Notes: generated by a model not told the origin, from the letters alone. A stretch of 6,449 bases of DNA from Spirochaetaceae bacterium (GCA_031273985.1 JAISQV010000101.1:1-6449), one strand, 5' to 3'; positions 1 to 5,642 are shown, counted from the stretch's first letter. Made by a program: numbers and translations.

Positions 1-558
1 GGCGCGGCGGTAATTCTCCTCCAGCGCGTCAACACTTATGTTAATGATGATAAGGATCCGCCCCTCCCGGTTGTCAAAGACCACCAGCTTATCAAAGAGC
101 ATCAGATCCGCGTCCTTAAAACCCTCCTCGTCCTCCGCGTCCAGGTTAAGCCCGCCCTCACTGTATTTGATATAATCGTATGAAAAGTAACCCACGAGGC
201 CCCCGGTAAAGGGGGGCAGATCCGGCGCCGGGGGACAACGGTTATCCTCGATGATCCGCCGGATATACGAGCCGGGCTTATCGGTTTCTATCCGCAGTTC
301 CGTCCCGTTTTTGATACACAGGGTCCCGTTGGTACAGCTAATCTCCAGCTTGGGATCGTAGCCGATAAAGGTATAACGGCCCCAGCGGCCCGGGTCCTCA
401 AGACTTTCCAGAATAAAACACTGACGGCTCAAATTTTTCAGCGCCAGAAAAACATCCGTCGCCGTCCGCCCCCGGGCGGGAATACTTTTCCACAGGGGAA
501 CCCGCCGGTAGCCCTTTGCCAGGGCCTCCAGTTCCTCCGGTATCCGCGTTTCGGCCAT
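1..558 (-). CDS. trpE: Anthranilate synthase component I (TrpE), N-terminal 186 residues, runs off the window
   Basis: TrpE makes anthranilate from chorismate, using ammonia delivered by its TrpG partner, in the first committed step of tryptophan synthesis in the cytoplasm. I translated the minus strand from ATG at 558; the frame stays open for exactly 186 codons to position 1. What is visible matches the Anth_synt_I N-terminal domain: RVPLW near residue 19, FILES at 48-52 (in known TrpE proteins the L-E-S stretch forms part of the feedback tryptophan site), GRWGRYTFIG at 57-66, and PPFTGGLVGYFSYDYIKY at about 127-144. The catalytic chorismate-binding C-terminal domain lies outside the window. 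PabB is the alternative, but the conserved LES motif and the GLVGYFSYD stretch favour TrpE. A GAGGT ribosome site at 563-567 sits 4 nt before the ATG. The gene is transcribed away from the rest of the window, from its own promoter. Confidence 0.9.
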   Translation of the reverse strand, partial: MAETRIPEELEALAKGYRRVPLWKSIPARGRTATDVFLALKNLSRQCFILESLEDPGRWGRYTFIGYDPKLEISCTNGTLCIKNGTELRIETDKPGSYIRRIIEDNRCPPAPDLPPFTGGLVGYFSYDYIKYSEGGLNLDAEDEEGFKDADLMLFDKLVVFDNREGRILIIINISVDALEENYRRA

Positions 559-577
559 ACACACCTCACAGTTTGTT

Positions 578-620
578 GTTTCTCTATAGAGAAACGCCTT
601 ATGTTTCTTTATACAGAAAC
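578..620 (-). promoter_or_regulatory. Tandem palindromic operators at the trpE promoter
   Basis: Two related 18-bp palindromes lie 7 bp apart, with centres 25 bp apart. The proximal one, 578-595, reads GTTTCTCTATAGAGAAAC and is perfectly symmetrical. The distal one, 603-620, reads GTTTCTTTATACAGAAAC and has a single mismatched pair (609/614). The shared consensus is GTTTCTNTATANAGAAAC. The distal site covers the -10 hexamer and the proximal site lies just downstream of the expected start point, the usual arrangement for a dimeric repressor binding two sites. I do not recognise the regulator. It is not the E. coli TrpR operator as I know it. The leader RNA could also fold at 578-595, but two similar DNA palindromes on the promoter favour protein binding. 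Confidence 0.78.
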
Positions 621-636
621 ATCTTATCCGTGTCAA
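608..636 (-). promoter_or_regulatory. Sigma-70-type promoter of trpE
   Basis: On the minus strand, TTGACA (631-636) and TATAAA (608-613) are separated by exactly 17 nt, which is close to the sigma-70 consensus. Transcription should start near position 601, giving a leader of only about 43 nt before the ATG at 558. That leader has no room for a leader peptide with tryptophan codons or a T-box, so control is probably at initiation. The -10 box lies inside one of the two palindromes described separately. Confidence 0.82.
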
Positions 637-710
637 GCGAATTTTGAAAAATTTTTAGGAAGGGGGGGCCACCTACCGCGGCCAATTTGTCCGCAGCCTG
701 CCCCCTGCGG

Positions 711-946
711 GACACCCTCGCCGGCTCGGGTGTAAGTTCTGGCCGGCCCGACGATTTTACTCCGCAGCCTCAAGCGTTTCCTTGGCCTAGGCCATGTTAC
801 CTACATTCCGGGACACCCTCGCCGGTTCGGGTGTAAGTTCTGGCCGACCCGACGATTTTACTCCGTAGCCTAAAGCGTACCCCTGGCCTAGGCCATGTTA
901 CCTACGTTCCGGAACACCCTCGCCGGCTCGGGTGTAAGTTCTGGCC
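711..946. repeat. 101-bp direct tandem repeat, about 2.4 copies
   Basis: Unit 1 is 711-811, unit 2 is 812-912, and a partial third copy runs from 913 to about 946. Copies are nearly identical, with scattered substitutions. Each unit holds two symmetrical elements: ACACCC...GGGTGT around a GCCGGC-like centre (712-733, 813-834 and again from 914), and the perfect 12-bp palindrome TGGCCTAGGCCA (783-794, 884-895). A decayed fragment may lie just before, since TCCGCAGCCT at 690-699 matches 760-769 of unit 1. I see no open frame of note through the units on either strand, no spacer structure and no similarity to a known RNA. Otherwise 637-710 holds nothing I can name. The array lies between the divergent trpE and envelope-operon promoters. 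Confidence 0.88.
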
Positions 947-954
947 CCCCCTCC

Positions 955-990
955 GCCCGCACTTCGTTGCGGGCTACCCCCCTCGTGGGG
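955..990. repeat. GC-rich hairpin pair after the tandem repeat
   Basis: GCCCGCA (955-961) pairs perfectly with TGCGGGC (968-974) around a CTTCGT loop. Directly after it, CCCC (979-982) can pair with GGGG (987-990) around TCGT. No T-run follows closely enough on the plus strand for a clear intrinsic terminator, and trpE points the other way. The ACTTCGT core is shared with the hairpin at 3779-3799, so these may be members of a short palindromic repeat family. Confidence 0.5.
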
Positions 991-1002
991 CTCCCGACCG
1001 AC

Positions 1003-1030
1003 TTGAATTCTTTTTGTAGTGTGGTATACT
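1003..1030 (+). promoter_or_regulatory. Probable promoter of the envelope operon
   Basis: TTGAAT (1003-1008) and TATACT (1025-1030) are separated by 16 nt, and a TGG immediately before the -10 makes an extended -10 element. The start point would be near 1037, giving a leader of about 230 nt before the first gene at 1267. That leader carries the CT repeat and the 1222-1238 palindrome. A second, weaker promoter closer to the gene is possible: TTCTCA at 1213-1218, 17 nt, CATAAA at 1236-1241. Confidence 0.6.
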
Positions 1031-1116
1031 TGGTCCTAAGATGTGGCGTCCATTAAAATATTATCAAAATTTGCGTGATATAGCCTCCGGTTTCCGGGCG
1101 GTTTGGCACGGTTTTT

Positions 1117-1160
<44 letters not shown>

Positions 1161-1221
1161 TACTCACCGTCAATTTTCTCTTCCCCACGACACTTTCTTC
1201 GGGGCTTTTATGTTCTCAATA

Positions 1222-1238
1222 ATGACTAATTTAGTCAT
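1222..1238. promoter_or_regulatory. 17-nt perfect palindrome, candidate operator of the envelope operon
   Basis: ATGACTAA and TTAGTCAT are perfectly symmetrical around a central T. The site lies 28 bp before the TTG start at 1267 and downstream of the CT tract. It also falls in the spacer of a weak promoter-like pair (1213-1218, 1236-1241), where a bound protein would block RNA polymerase. The half-sites differ from those of the trpE operators, so a different regulator is implied. An RNA hairpin is the alternative, though a one-base loop is unfavourable. Confidence 0.5.
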
Positions 1239-1266
1239 AAATGGAAGCACAACGTAGGGGGATGGT

Positions 1267-1719
1267 TTGAAAAGGTTTGTTTTCATCCTGGCTGTTTTCT
1301 GCCTGTCAATTGGTCTGTTAAACGCCCAGACTGCGGAGCGGCTGGATGCGATTCTGGACACCGCTGAAGTTACCTACGCCATGGCGGCCTTTGTGGTACT
1401 CCCCGCCGCGGGTATTTTAAGCGGAGACAGCAGCCCTGACGCGGCTTTTGCCGAAGCGGCGGAGCGGAACTATCTACCTGCAAATGCGGAGGCTGCGGGG
1501 ATCATCAGGCTGGATGAGCTTTCCTTTTTAATCATGCAAGCCTTCGGCATGAAAAGCGGCTTTTTATACGCCCTGGCTCCAGGCTCCCGTTATGCCTACC
1601 GGGAGCTGGTCTACCGGAAGCTGATACAGGGGAGGAATGATCCGGCCCTGGCGGTTTCGGGGGAACGGCTTTTGCGGATCATCGGGCGGGTGCTGGATTA
1701 CCGGGGGGATGGGGAATGA
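1267..1719 (+). CDS. Small exported protein, SLH-like, unknown function
   Basis: A 150-residue protein with a typical signal peptide: K2-R3, then a hydrophobic core, with likely cleavage after LNA (residue 20). The start must be TTG at 1267. A TAG at 1255-1257 lies in the same frame, no other start codon lies between, and AGGGGG (1256-1261) sits 5 nt upstream. The mature part has two helical blocks, about 58-95 and 101-142. The second (YRELVYRKLIQG..DPALAVSGERLLRIIGRVL in outline) follows the pattern of an S-layer-homology motif. In spirochetes, which lack a thick murein layer, this could mean a periplasmic wall-binding or assembly role; that is an inference. It opens a three-gene operon and overlaps the next gene by 4 nt (ATGA), which suggests translational coupling. 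I do not recognise a named family with certainty. Confidence 0.82.
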   Translation: MKRFVFILAVFCLSIGLLNAQTAERLDAILDTAEVTYAMAAFVVLPAAGILSGDSSPDAAFAEAAERNYLPANAEAAGIIRLDELSFLIMQAFGMKSGFLYALAPGSRYAYRELVYRKLIQGRNDPALAVSGERLLRIIGRVLDYRGDGE

Positions 1720-2927
1720 AACGGCTTATTTTTGCGGGACTGCTTTTCTCCGGTATCGTTTTTGCGGTTTTCGGGGCGGACTCAGGCTTCACCCTGCACC
1801 AAAACCCGGAATTAAACGGCGCGGGGCGGGATACGGACTTTAGCTATACGTGGGGAATAGCCCCCTGGGTGTCCGCCTCATTGAGTGAAAATCTGGATGT
1901 GTATTTTTCAGGCAGCCTTGCCTTCAGGCATGAAAGCGAAACCTGGAAGGTGATACCGGAGTTAAGCCGGTTTATGGTTTCGTGGCGGCCCCTTCCGGTT
2001 CTCGGGATAGACGCCGGGCGTATCCGGTTTACCGATTCCAGCGGCGTACTGGCTGCGGGTTTGTTTGACGGCATCTCGGGGATGTATACGCTGGGGAGTA
2101 CCCGCTTGACCCTGGGGGCGTATTACACGGGGCTCCTGTACAGGGACACGGCGGATATTTTTATGAGCGCCGGTGATACGGAGGATTACGCCAGGGAACT
2201 GGACTACAACAACTTTGGCAACACCTATTTCGCGTCCCGTCGGTTTCTTGCCGCCCTGGGCTGGGAGGCTCCCGCCCTGGGGAGCAGTCCCCACGGACTC
2301 TCGCTGCAGGCTCTGGCCCAATTTGACCTGAACGGCCGGGACGAAAAAATCCATACCCAGTACCTTTCCGCACGGTTCCTGTTTTCACCGGTTCCGGTTT
2401 TTGATCTTTCCCTGGGAGGGGTGGCGGGGTTTGCTGAAACGGCGGGATTGTCCGGTACGGAAATCAGTTTCGCGTTACCGATCGGTGTATCATGGACGCC
2501 GCCTTCTTCCCTGCGGGATGTGGTTACCCTGGGATTCCGCTGGGGGTCCGGCCGCGTCAATGAGCGGATTGGGCCGTTCAGGCCGGTAACGACTATTAGC
2601 CAGGGGAATGTGCTGGATGCGGGGCTTGGGGGCCTTATGGTGATAAACGGCGCTTATACCCTGTCGCCGGCTGATACCCTCTCCCTTTCCCTTGAGGGGC
2701 GGTATTTTCTGCGGAGCGATGTCAAAACCTACGCCAACGCCCGCCTGAAGGGGGGCGATGAAAAGGCCCTTGGCGCGGAAGCCTATGGATCAATCACCTG
2801 GGTTCCCATGGTAGACCTATCGCTTACCGGAGGCGTAGGGGTGTTTGTTCCCGGCACGGGGAACGCCCTTGATTCCGGCGCGCCGGTTTTGTGGAAAGCC
2901 GCGCTGGCCCTTTTGCTGTCATTTTGA
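1716..2927 (+). CDS. Putative outer-membrane beta-barrel protein
   Basis: A 403-residue protein with a signal peptide (MKRLIFAGLLFSGIVFAVFG, cleavage around residue 20-21). The rest is rich in alternating polar/hydrophobic stretches with Gly, Tyr and Trp, typical of antiparallel barrel strands, for example VSASLSENLDVYFSGSLAF, RLTLGAYYTGLLY and LSLTGGVGVFVPG. The chain ends in Phe after a hydrophobic strand (ALALLLSF), the classical C-terminal signature for barrel insertion by BamA. Length and strand density suggest roughly 16-18 strands; this is my estimate. The ATG at 1716 overlaps the previous stop as ATGA, and an 11-nt gap leads to the FecR-domain gene, so all three are probably made together. 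Its substrate, if it is a porin, cannot be read from the sequence. It does not look like Tpr/MOSP or TonB-dependent receptors: I see no plug domain and no TonB box. Confidence 0.8.
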   Translation: MKRLIFAGLLFSGIVFAVFGADSGFTLHQNPELNGAGRDTDFSYTWGIAPWVSASLSENLDVYFSGSLAFRHESETWKVIPELSRFMVSWRPLPVLGIDAGRIRFTDSSGVLAAGLFDGISGMYTLGSTRLTLGAYYTGLLYRDTADIFMSAGDTEDYARELDYNNFGNTYFASRRFLAALGWEAPALGSSPHGLSLQALAQFDLNGRDEKIHTQYLSARFLFSPVPVFDLSLGGVAGFAETAGLSGTEISFALPIGVSWTPPSSLRDVVTLGFRWGSGRVNERIGPFRPVTTISQGNVLDAGLGGLMVINGAYTLSPADTLSLSLEGRYFLRSDVKTYANARLKGGDEKALGAEAYGSITWVPMVDLSLTGGVGVFVPGTGNALDSGAPVLWKAALALLLSF

Positions 2928-2938
2928 GGGGGAAGGAT

Positions 2939-3730
2939 ATGAAATATTTTTTGACCGGATGCGTGCTGTTGTGCGCGTTGTACGTTTCGGCCTATGCCCA
3001 GAGTCCGGCGGCGGTGATACGGGAAGTGAGCGGGACGGTGGAAGTTCAGGCGCCGGGGAGCTCGGCCTGGGGTCCCGCTGTTCCCGGCATGGCGATAGAA
3101 AAGGCAACACGGATCTCCACGGGATTTAAGAGCAGCGCGGTGGTGGCGCTGGGCGGGGCCGTGATTACGGTCCGCCCCCTGACCCGGCTGACGCTGGAAG
3201 AGATTGCCGGAGAGCCGGGGGCGGAGGAGGCGGGGCTCTACCTCCAGGCCGGAAGGCTTCGGGCGGAGGTAACGCGCCCCAGCGGGGGGACTATCGATTT
3301 TACCGTGCGGAGCCCCTCGGTAACCGCCTCGGTGCGGGGCACGGTTTTTGAATTTGATACCGTCAATGTGAGGGTCAGCGAGGGCCGGGTACAATACGCC
3401 GGTAGAAACGGTTCCCTTGCCTTTGTGCGGGCCGGAGAGCGGAGTACGGTGGATGAAAGAAACTATACCGTAACGGCCCCCCGGGAAGAAACGGCGCTGC
3501 GTTTTACGCCGGATTTGCCGCCGGGTTCGGAGGCGGGAGGCAGTCTTAAAGCCGCCGCCGGCACCTCCGCCGTCCCGGCTGCCCCTGCCACCCCGGACAC
3601 TCCCGCCGTTCCGGGCACTCCGAGCGCCCCGAGTACTCCCGCCACCCCGGACACTCCCGCCACACCGAGCGCCCCGAGTCCTCCTGCCCCCCCGGGCAAT
3701 TCGGGAATAACTGTTACCCCCGAGTGGTAA
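2939..3730 (+). CDS. Secreted FecR-domain protein with Pro/Ala/Thr-rich tail
   Basis: A 263-residue protein. I chose ATG at 2939 because it follows a strong ribosome site (AGGGGGAAGG, 2927-2936) and begins a clean signal peptide (MKYFLTGCVLLCALYVSAYA, cleavage before Q21). The in-frame GTG at 2891 would place 16 extra residues before the signal and overlap the previous gene. Residues about 25-150 match the FecR domain: ISTGFKSSAVVALG, ITVRPLTRLTL, LQAGRLRAEV, FTVRSPSVTASVRGTVFEF and VSEGRVQY. In classical FecR this domain senses TonB-receptor state and controls an ECF sigma factor through an N-terminal inner-membrane segment. Here that segment is absent, so this is probably a periplasmic or surface structural/binding protein. 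Residues about 212-252 form a low-complexity TP/AP tail, perhaps a spacer through murein. It closes the three-gene operon. Confidence 0.87.
   Translation: MKYFLTGCVLLCALYVSAYAQSPAAVIREVSGTVEVQAPGSSAWGPAVPGMAIEKATRISTGFKSSAVVALGGAVITVRPLTRLTLEEIAGEPGAEEAGLYLQAGRLRAEVTRPSGGTIDFTVRSPSVTASVRGTVFEFDTVNVRVSEGRVQYAGRNGSLAFVRAGERSTVDERNYTVTAPREETALRFTPDLPPGSEAGGSLKAAAGTSAVPAAPATPDTPAVPGTPSAPSTPATPDTPATPSAPSPPAPPGNSGITVTPEW
3587..3685 (+). repeat. In-frame imperfect tandem repeat encoding the Pro/Thr/Ala tail
   Basis: A 21-nt block beginning GCCACCCCGGACACTCCCGC occurs at 3587-3607 and again at 3641-3661, 54 nt apart (18 codons). It is followed each time by a GAGCGCCCCGAGT block. The second copy lacks 9 nt, so the reading frame is kept. 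Such repeats can lengthen or shorten the tail without frameshift. Confidence 0.75.
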
Positions 3731-3746
3731 CTTGTTTCACAGGTTT

Positions 3747-3770
3747 TGTAAAATGCTGCGCATTTTTACA
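3747..3770. repeat. Hairpin, AT-rich arms with GC core
   Basis: TGTAAAATGC pairs with GCATTTTTACA with one bulged T and a TGC loop. It lies 17 nt after the stop of the FecR-domain gene. On the plus strand it is followed by AGGGG-rather than a T-run, so it is not an obvious intrinsic terminator. It may protect the mRNA 3' end or be a mobile mini-palindrome. Confidence 0.6.
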
Positions 3771-3778
3771 GGGGTTGT

Positions 3779-3799
3779 CATTAACACTTCGTGTTAATG
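3779..3799. repeat. Perfect 9-bp hairpin with TTC loop
   Basis: CATTAACAC and GTGTTAATG are perfect complements around TTC. The ACTTCGT centre is the same as in the hairpin at 955-974, although the arms differ completely. No T-run follows. It is the second of three hairpins in a row in this 117-nt gap. Confidence 0.7.
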
Positions 3800-3813
3800 T
3801 TCGATTGAATATC

Positions 3814-3833
3814 GCGGCGATACCGCCGCTTTT
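3814..3833 (+). terminator. Terminator-like hairpin between the operon and the lipoprotein gene
   Basis: GCGGCG (3814-3819) pairs with CGCCGC (3824-3829) around ATAC, followed directly by TTTT. The stem is short but all G-C. It could end the envelope operon or act as an attenuator in the leader of the next gene, whose ribosome site starts only 4 nt downstream at 3837. I found no convincing promoter between 3731 and 3847, so partial read-through from the operon is plausible. Confidence 0.5.
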
Positions 3834-3847
3834 GATAAAGGTTGATC

Positions 3848-5416
3848 ATGCAAAAAAGATTGAAAACGGCATTTTTATCCGGGATGATCGTATTACTGCT
3901 GGTTTCCTGCGGCGTATTTATGAGCAATTACGGGAAGACCGAAGAGAATTTAACTATAGCCTTTGAAAATACGGGGAACCTTCAGCCGGGGGCAGCCCGG
4001 TCGGCGATTCCGGGAACCGCGACACAGGCCCTGCTGGAATACGGCATTACCCTGACCAGGGGAGCGCAGACCCGAAGCGCGGTTGTCCCGGCGGGGCAGA
4101 CCAGCGCGGTTTTAAGCGTAACGCCGGGAGTCTGGAACATCGCGGTGGAAGCGTATCTTCCGCCGGGGACGTATGCCGGCAATGATTCGCCTATCCATGT
4201 GGGGACGGGTTCCGCCCAGGTAACGGTCGTTGAAGGGCAGAGCGCCAGCGCCGCAATCAAGATGATTTTTGACAATACCACCCCGGAAAGCGTTGAGGTG
4301 GTTTATATGGGTACTACCTATGCCGCCGCGTATATCGGGGACAACATCTATGCGGCGCTTTTAACCACCTATGGTACGACAGAAACCGTTGCCATAACGA
4401 TAAACAAGGCGGTGCCCGATCAGGTCATAGTAGACGGCAGCGATATAGAGATAACCGGTCCTGTTTCGGTGCTTTCTCCCGCCGACCGGGGAAATACCGT
4501 TTCCACATCCTTTACCGTCAAGGCCAACGACCTTGAGGGCTTTATGGCCCCCTATGACGTAAAACTGATTTTCGGCTGGCCGGTGGATACCACCGCAAGC
4601 GCAATGGACCTGAAAGCCCGGTTCAGCATAACCACAACCGGAGCGAATGGCGTTACCGAAGCGTTTAACGCGGTGCACTGGCTTATCAACACCCCGGAGG
4701 CGGGGGATTTTACGCAGATTATTCAGCTTGGCGATTACATCGACCTGGATTCGCTCAACGTTGCGGATTATAACAGCGCCGGGGCGATCAGTGAGGTTAA
4801 TACCACCTGGGGCGGCGATCACGGACAACTCCTGCGCCTCATCGTGGTGGGGAAGAATTCCTTTAACGGCATAAACGGCAACAACACGCCCCATGTGGTG
4901 TTCCAGTTCCAGAACCTTCCGGGAACCCGCAAGATGAACGCAAGTGATACCAACGCGGGCGGGTATATGGGCAGTGAAATGAAGGCGTATCTGACCCCCG
5001 ACGGCGTGCCGGGGCACGGTAATTTTTATACCGGCCTCACCGGCGCCGGAGTGCCGGACGCGGTGGTGTGGGCCCCCAGCCGCCGGGTGGCCAACGGCGG
5101 TTCCGGCGCGACCGGCGCGGATACGGTTGCCGATCTCCTCTGGCTTCCCACGGAATTTGAAATGTCCGGCGCGCATCTCTATTCTTCGCCAACCTATGAA
5201 GCCCCCGCTACTCAGGCGCGGCTTGAATATTATACGGATAATAACAGCCGTATAAAGTATGGCAGTTCGAATTCCGATAGATGGTATTGGCTCGCGTCTC
5301 CCTATTATGGAAACGCCGCCGATTTCTCTGTTGTCTCCGAATATGGTGACCCCGGCTACGTTAATGCGTCTGCTACGTTGGACAGCGGGGTGGTCCCCGC
5401 GTTCTGTGTCAAATAA
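3848..5416 (+). CDS. Surface lipoprotein with C-terminal DUF6273-like domain, candidate DGR target
   Basis: A 522-residue protein. ATG at 3848 is preferred: AAAGG (3837-3841) lies 6 nt upstream, whereas the in-frame TTG at 3842 would touch it. The N-terminus is a lipoprotein signal with lipobox LVSC, so Cys21 would be acylated. Residues about 33-140 look like a beta-sandwich (LTIAFENTG; AVLSVTPGVWNIAVEAY; AQVTVVEGQSASAAIKM), and 146-245 like a second Ig-like module. Residues about 290-522 follow the DUF6273 pattern as I recall it: GDYIDLDSL, LLRLIVVGKNSF, NASDTNAGGYMGSEMKAYL, NFYTGL, WAPSRRVANGG, DLLWLPTEFEMSG, EYYTDNNSRIKYG, WYWLASPYYGN, ending GVVPAFCV. In gut phages, Firmicutes and treponemes this fold is used for ligand binding and is often diversified by DGRs. 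Its expected place is the cell surface, though the ligand is unknown. It may be transcribed separately from the operon before it. Confidence 0.85.
   Translation: MQKRLKTAFLSGMIVLLLVSCGVFMSNYGKTEENLTIAFENTGNLQPGAARSAIPGTATQALLEYGITLTRGAQTRSAVVPAGQTSAVLSVTPGVWNIAVEAYLPPGTYAGNDSPIHVGTGSAQVTVVEGQSASAAIKMIFDNTTPESVEVVYMGTTYAAAYIGDNIYAALLTTYGTTETVAITINKAVPDQVIVDGSDIEITGPVSVLSPADRGNTVSTSFTVKANDLEGFMAPYDVKLIFGWPVDTTASAMDLKARFSITTTGANGVTEAFNAVHWLINTPEAGDFTQIIQLGDYIDLDSLNVADYNSAGAISEVNTTWGGDHGQLLRLIVVGKNSFNGINGNNTPHVVFQFQNLPGTRKMNASDTNAGGYMGSEMKAYLTPDGVPGHGNFYTGLTGAGVPDAVVWAPSRRVANGGSGATGADTVADLLWLPTEFEMSGAHLYSSPTYEAPATQARLEYYTDNNSRIKYGSSNSDRWYWLASPYYGNAADFSVVSEYGDPGYVNASATLDSGVVPAFCVK
5303..5410 (+). 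other. Candidate DGR variable region at the 3' end of the lipoprotein gene
   Basis: Residues 486-513, between the conserved WLASP and GVVPAF anchors, correspond to the loop region that varies between DUF6273 paralogues. Of these 28 codons (5303-5386), 23 end in C or T and only about 19% of bases are A. This is expected if AAC/AAT codons of a template repeat were changed at their adenines. The following block (5387-5410) is G/C-rich, as is the initiation-of-mutagenic-homology segment in known DGRs. No template repeat or reverse transcriptase lies in the window, so this rests on position and composition only. Confidence 0.45.
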
Positions 5417-5433
5417 CCTTTAGGTTATTTGAC
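5408..5433. repeat. Perfect 11-bp inverted repeat spanning the lipoprotein stop codon
   Basis: GTCAAATAACC (5408-5418) and GGTTATTTGAC (5423-5433) are perfect complements around TTTA. The left arm includes the last two codons and the TAA. Known DGR targets often carry a hairpin or cruciform with a 4-nt loop just after the variable region, needed for efficient retrohoming. Their stems are usually GC-rich, unlike this one. The other reading is a 3'-end-stabilising hairpin; no T-run follows it. Confidence 0.85.
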
Positions 5434-5441
5434 GGTTCCGG

Positions 5442-5491
5442 CCTCCCGCTCCCCCAAATGGGGGGCAGGTACGGAATTTTTAATGTTTTTT
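5442..5491 (+). terminator. Possible terminator after the lipoprotein gene
   Basis: CCCCC (5451-5455) pairs with GGGGG (5460-5464) around AAAT, with outer CCT/AGG pairing possible (5442-5444 with 5467-5469). T-rich runs follow at 5477-5481 and 5486-5491, which is a longer gap than in a textbook intrinsic terminator. It would keep the lipoprotein transcript from entering convergent flaB. Confidence 0.38.
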
Positions 5492-5535
5492 AGCTTTCAG
5501 CAAAACTTCGAGGTGTTTGGAAATTGATATGCGCC

Positions 5536-5562
5536 GGCCCTGCGGGAGCATTGCCGCGGGCC
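5536..5562. repeat. GC-rich hairpin beside the flaB terminator
   Basis: GGCCC and GCGG (5536-5545, one unpaired T) pair with CCGC and GGGCC (5554-5562) around GAGCATTG. It lies directly beyond the terminator U-tract of flaB. On the plus strand it precedes an A-run, so it cannot be a standard plus-strand terminator. Confidence 0.5.
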
Positions 5563-5563
5563 C

Positions 5564-5602
5564 AAAAAAAAGCGCCGCCCCGGACAGGCCGGAACGGCGC
5601 TT
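5564..5602 (-). terminator. Intrinsic terminator of flaB
   Basis: Read on the minus strand, AAGCGCCG (5595-5602) pairs with CGGCGCTT (5570-5577), with inner CCGG/CCGG pairing, and is followed by a run of T residues (8 As on the plus strand, 5564-5571). It lies about 40 nt after the flaB stop at 5643-5645. Strong stem and U-tract make this a classical rho-independent terminator. Confidence 0.9.
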
Positions 5603-5642
5603 CACCGCTGCGGGATGAGCGGGCCCGCTGCCCGCCCCCTGG

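Noticed and set aside
559..601. Tryptophan attenuator or T-box in the trpE leader
   Set aside because: Only about 43 nt lie between the expected start point and ATG; there are no Trp codons, no terminator and no T-box sequence.
711..946. CRISPR array
   Set aside because: The 101-bp units are directly adjacent with no unique spacers and far exceed CRISPR repeat length.
2891..2938. Upstream GTG start for the FecR-domain gene
   Set aside because: It would add 16 residues before a clear signal peptide and has no ribosome site, whereas ATG 2939 has a strong one.
2783..3394. 203-codon open frame on the minus strand
   Set aside because: Lies opposite the barrel and FecR-domain genes, is rich in Arg, Pro, Gly and His, has no domain pattern, and comes from high-GC codon use of the real genes.
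3842..3847. TTG start for the lipoprotein gene
   Set aside because: It directly abuts the AAAGG ribosome site; ATG 3848 has normal spacing.
4361..5176. 271-codon open frame on the minus strand
   Set aside because: Antisense shadow of the lipoprotein gene; composition is Gly/Arg/His-rich, and the plus strand has signal peptide, lipobox and domain motifs.
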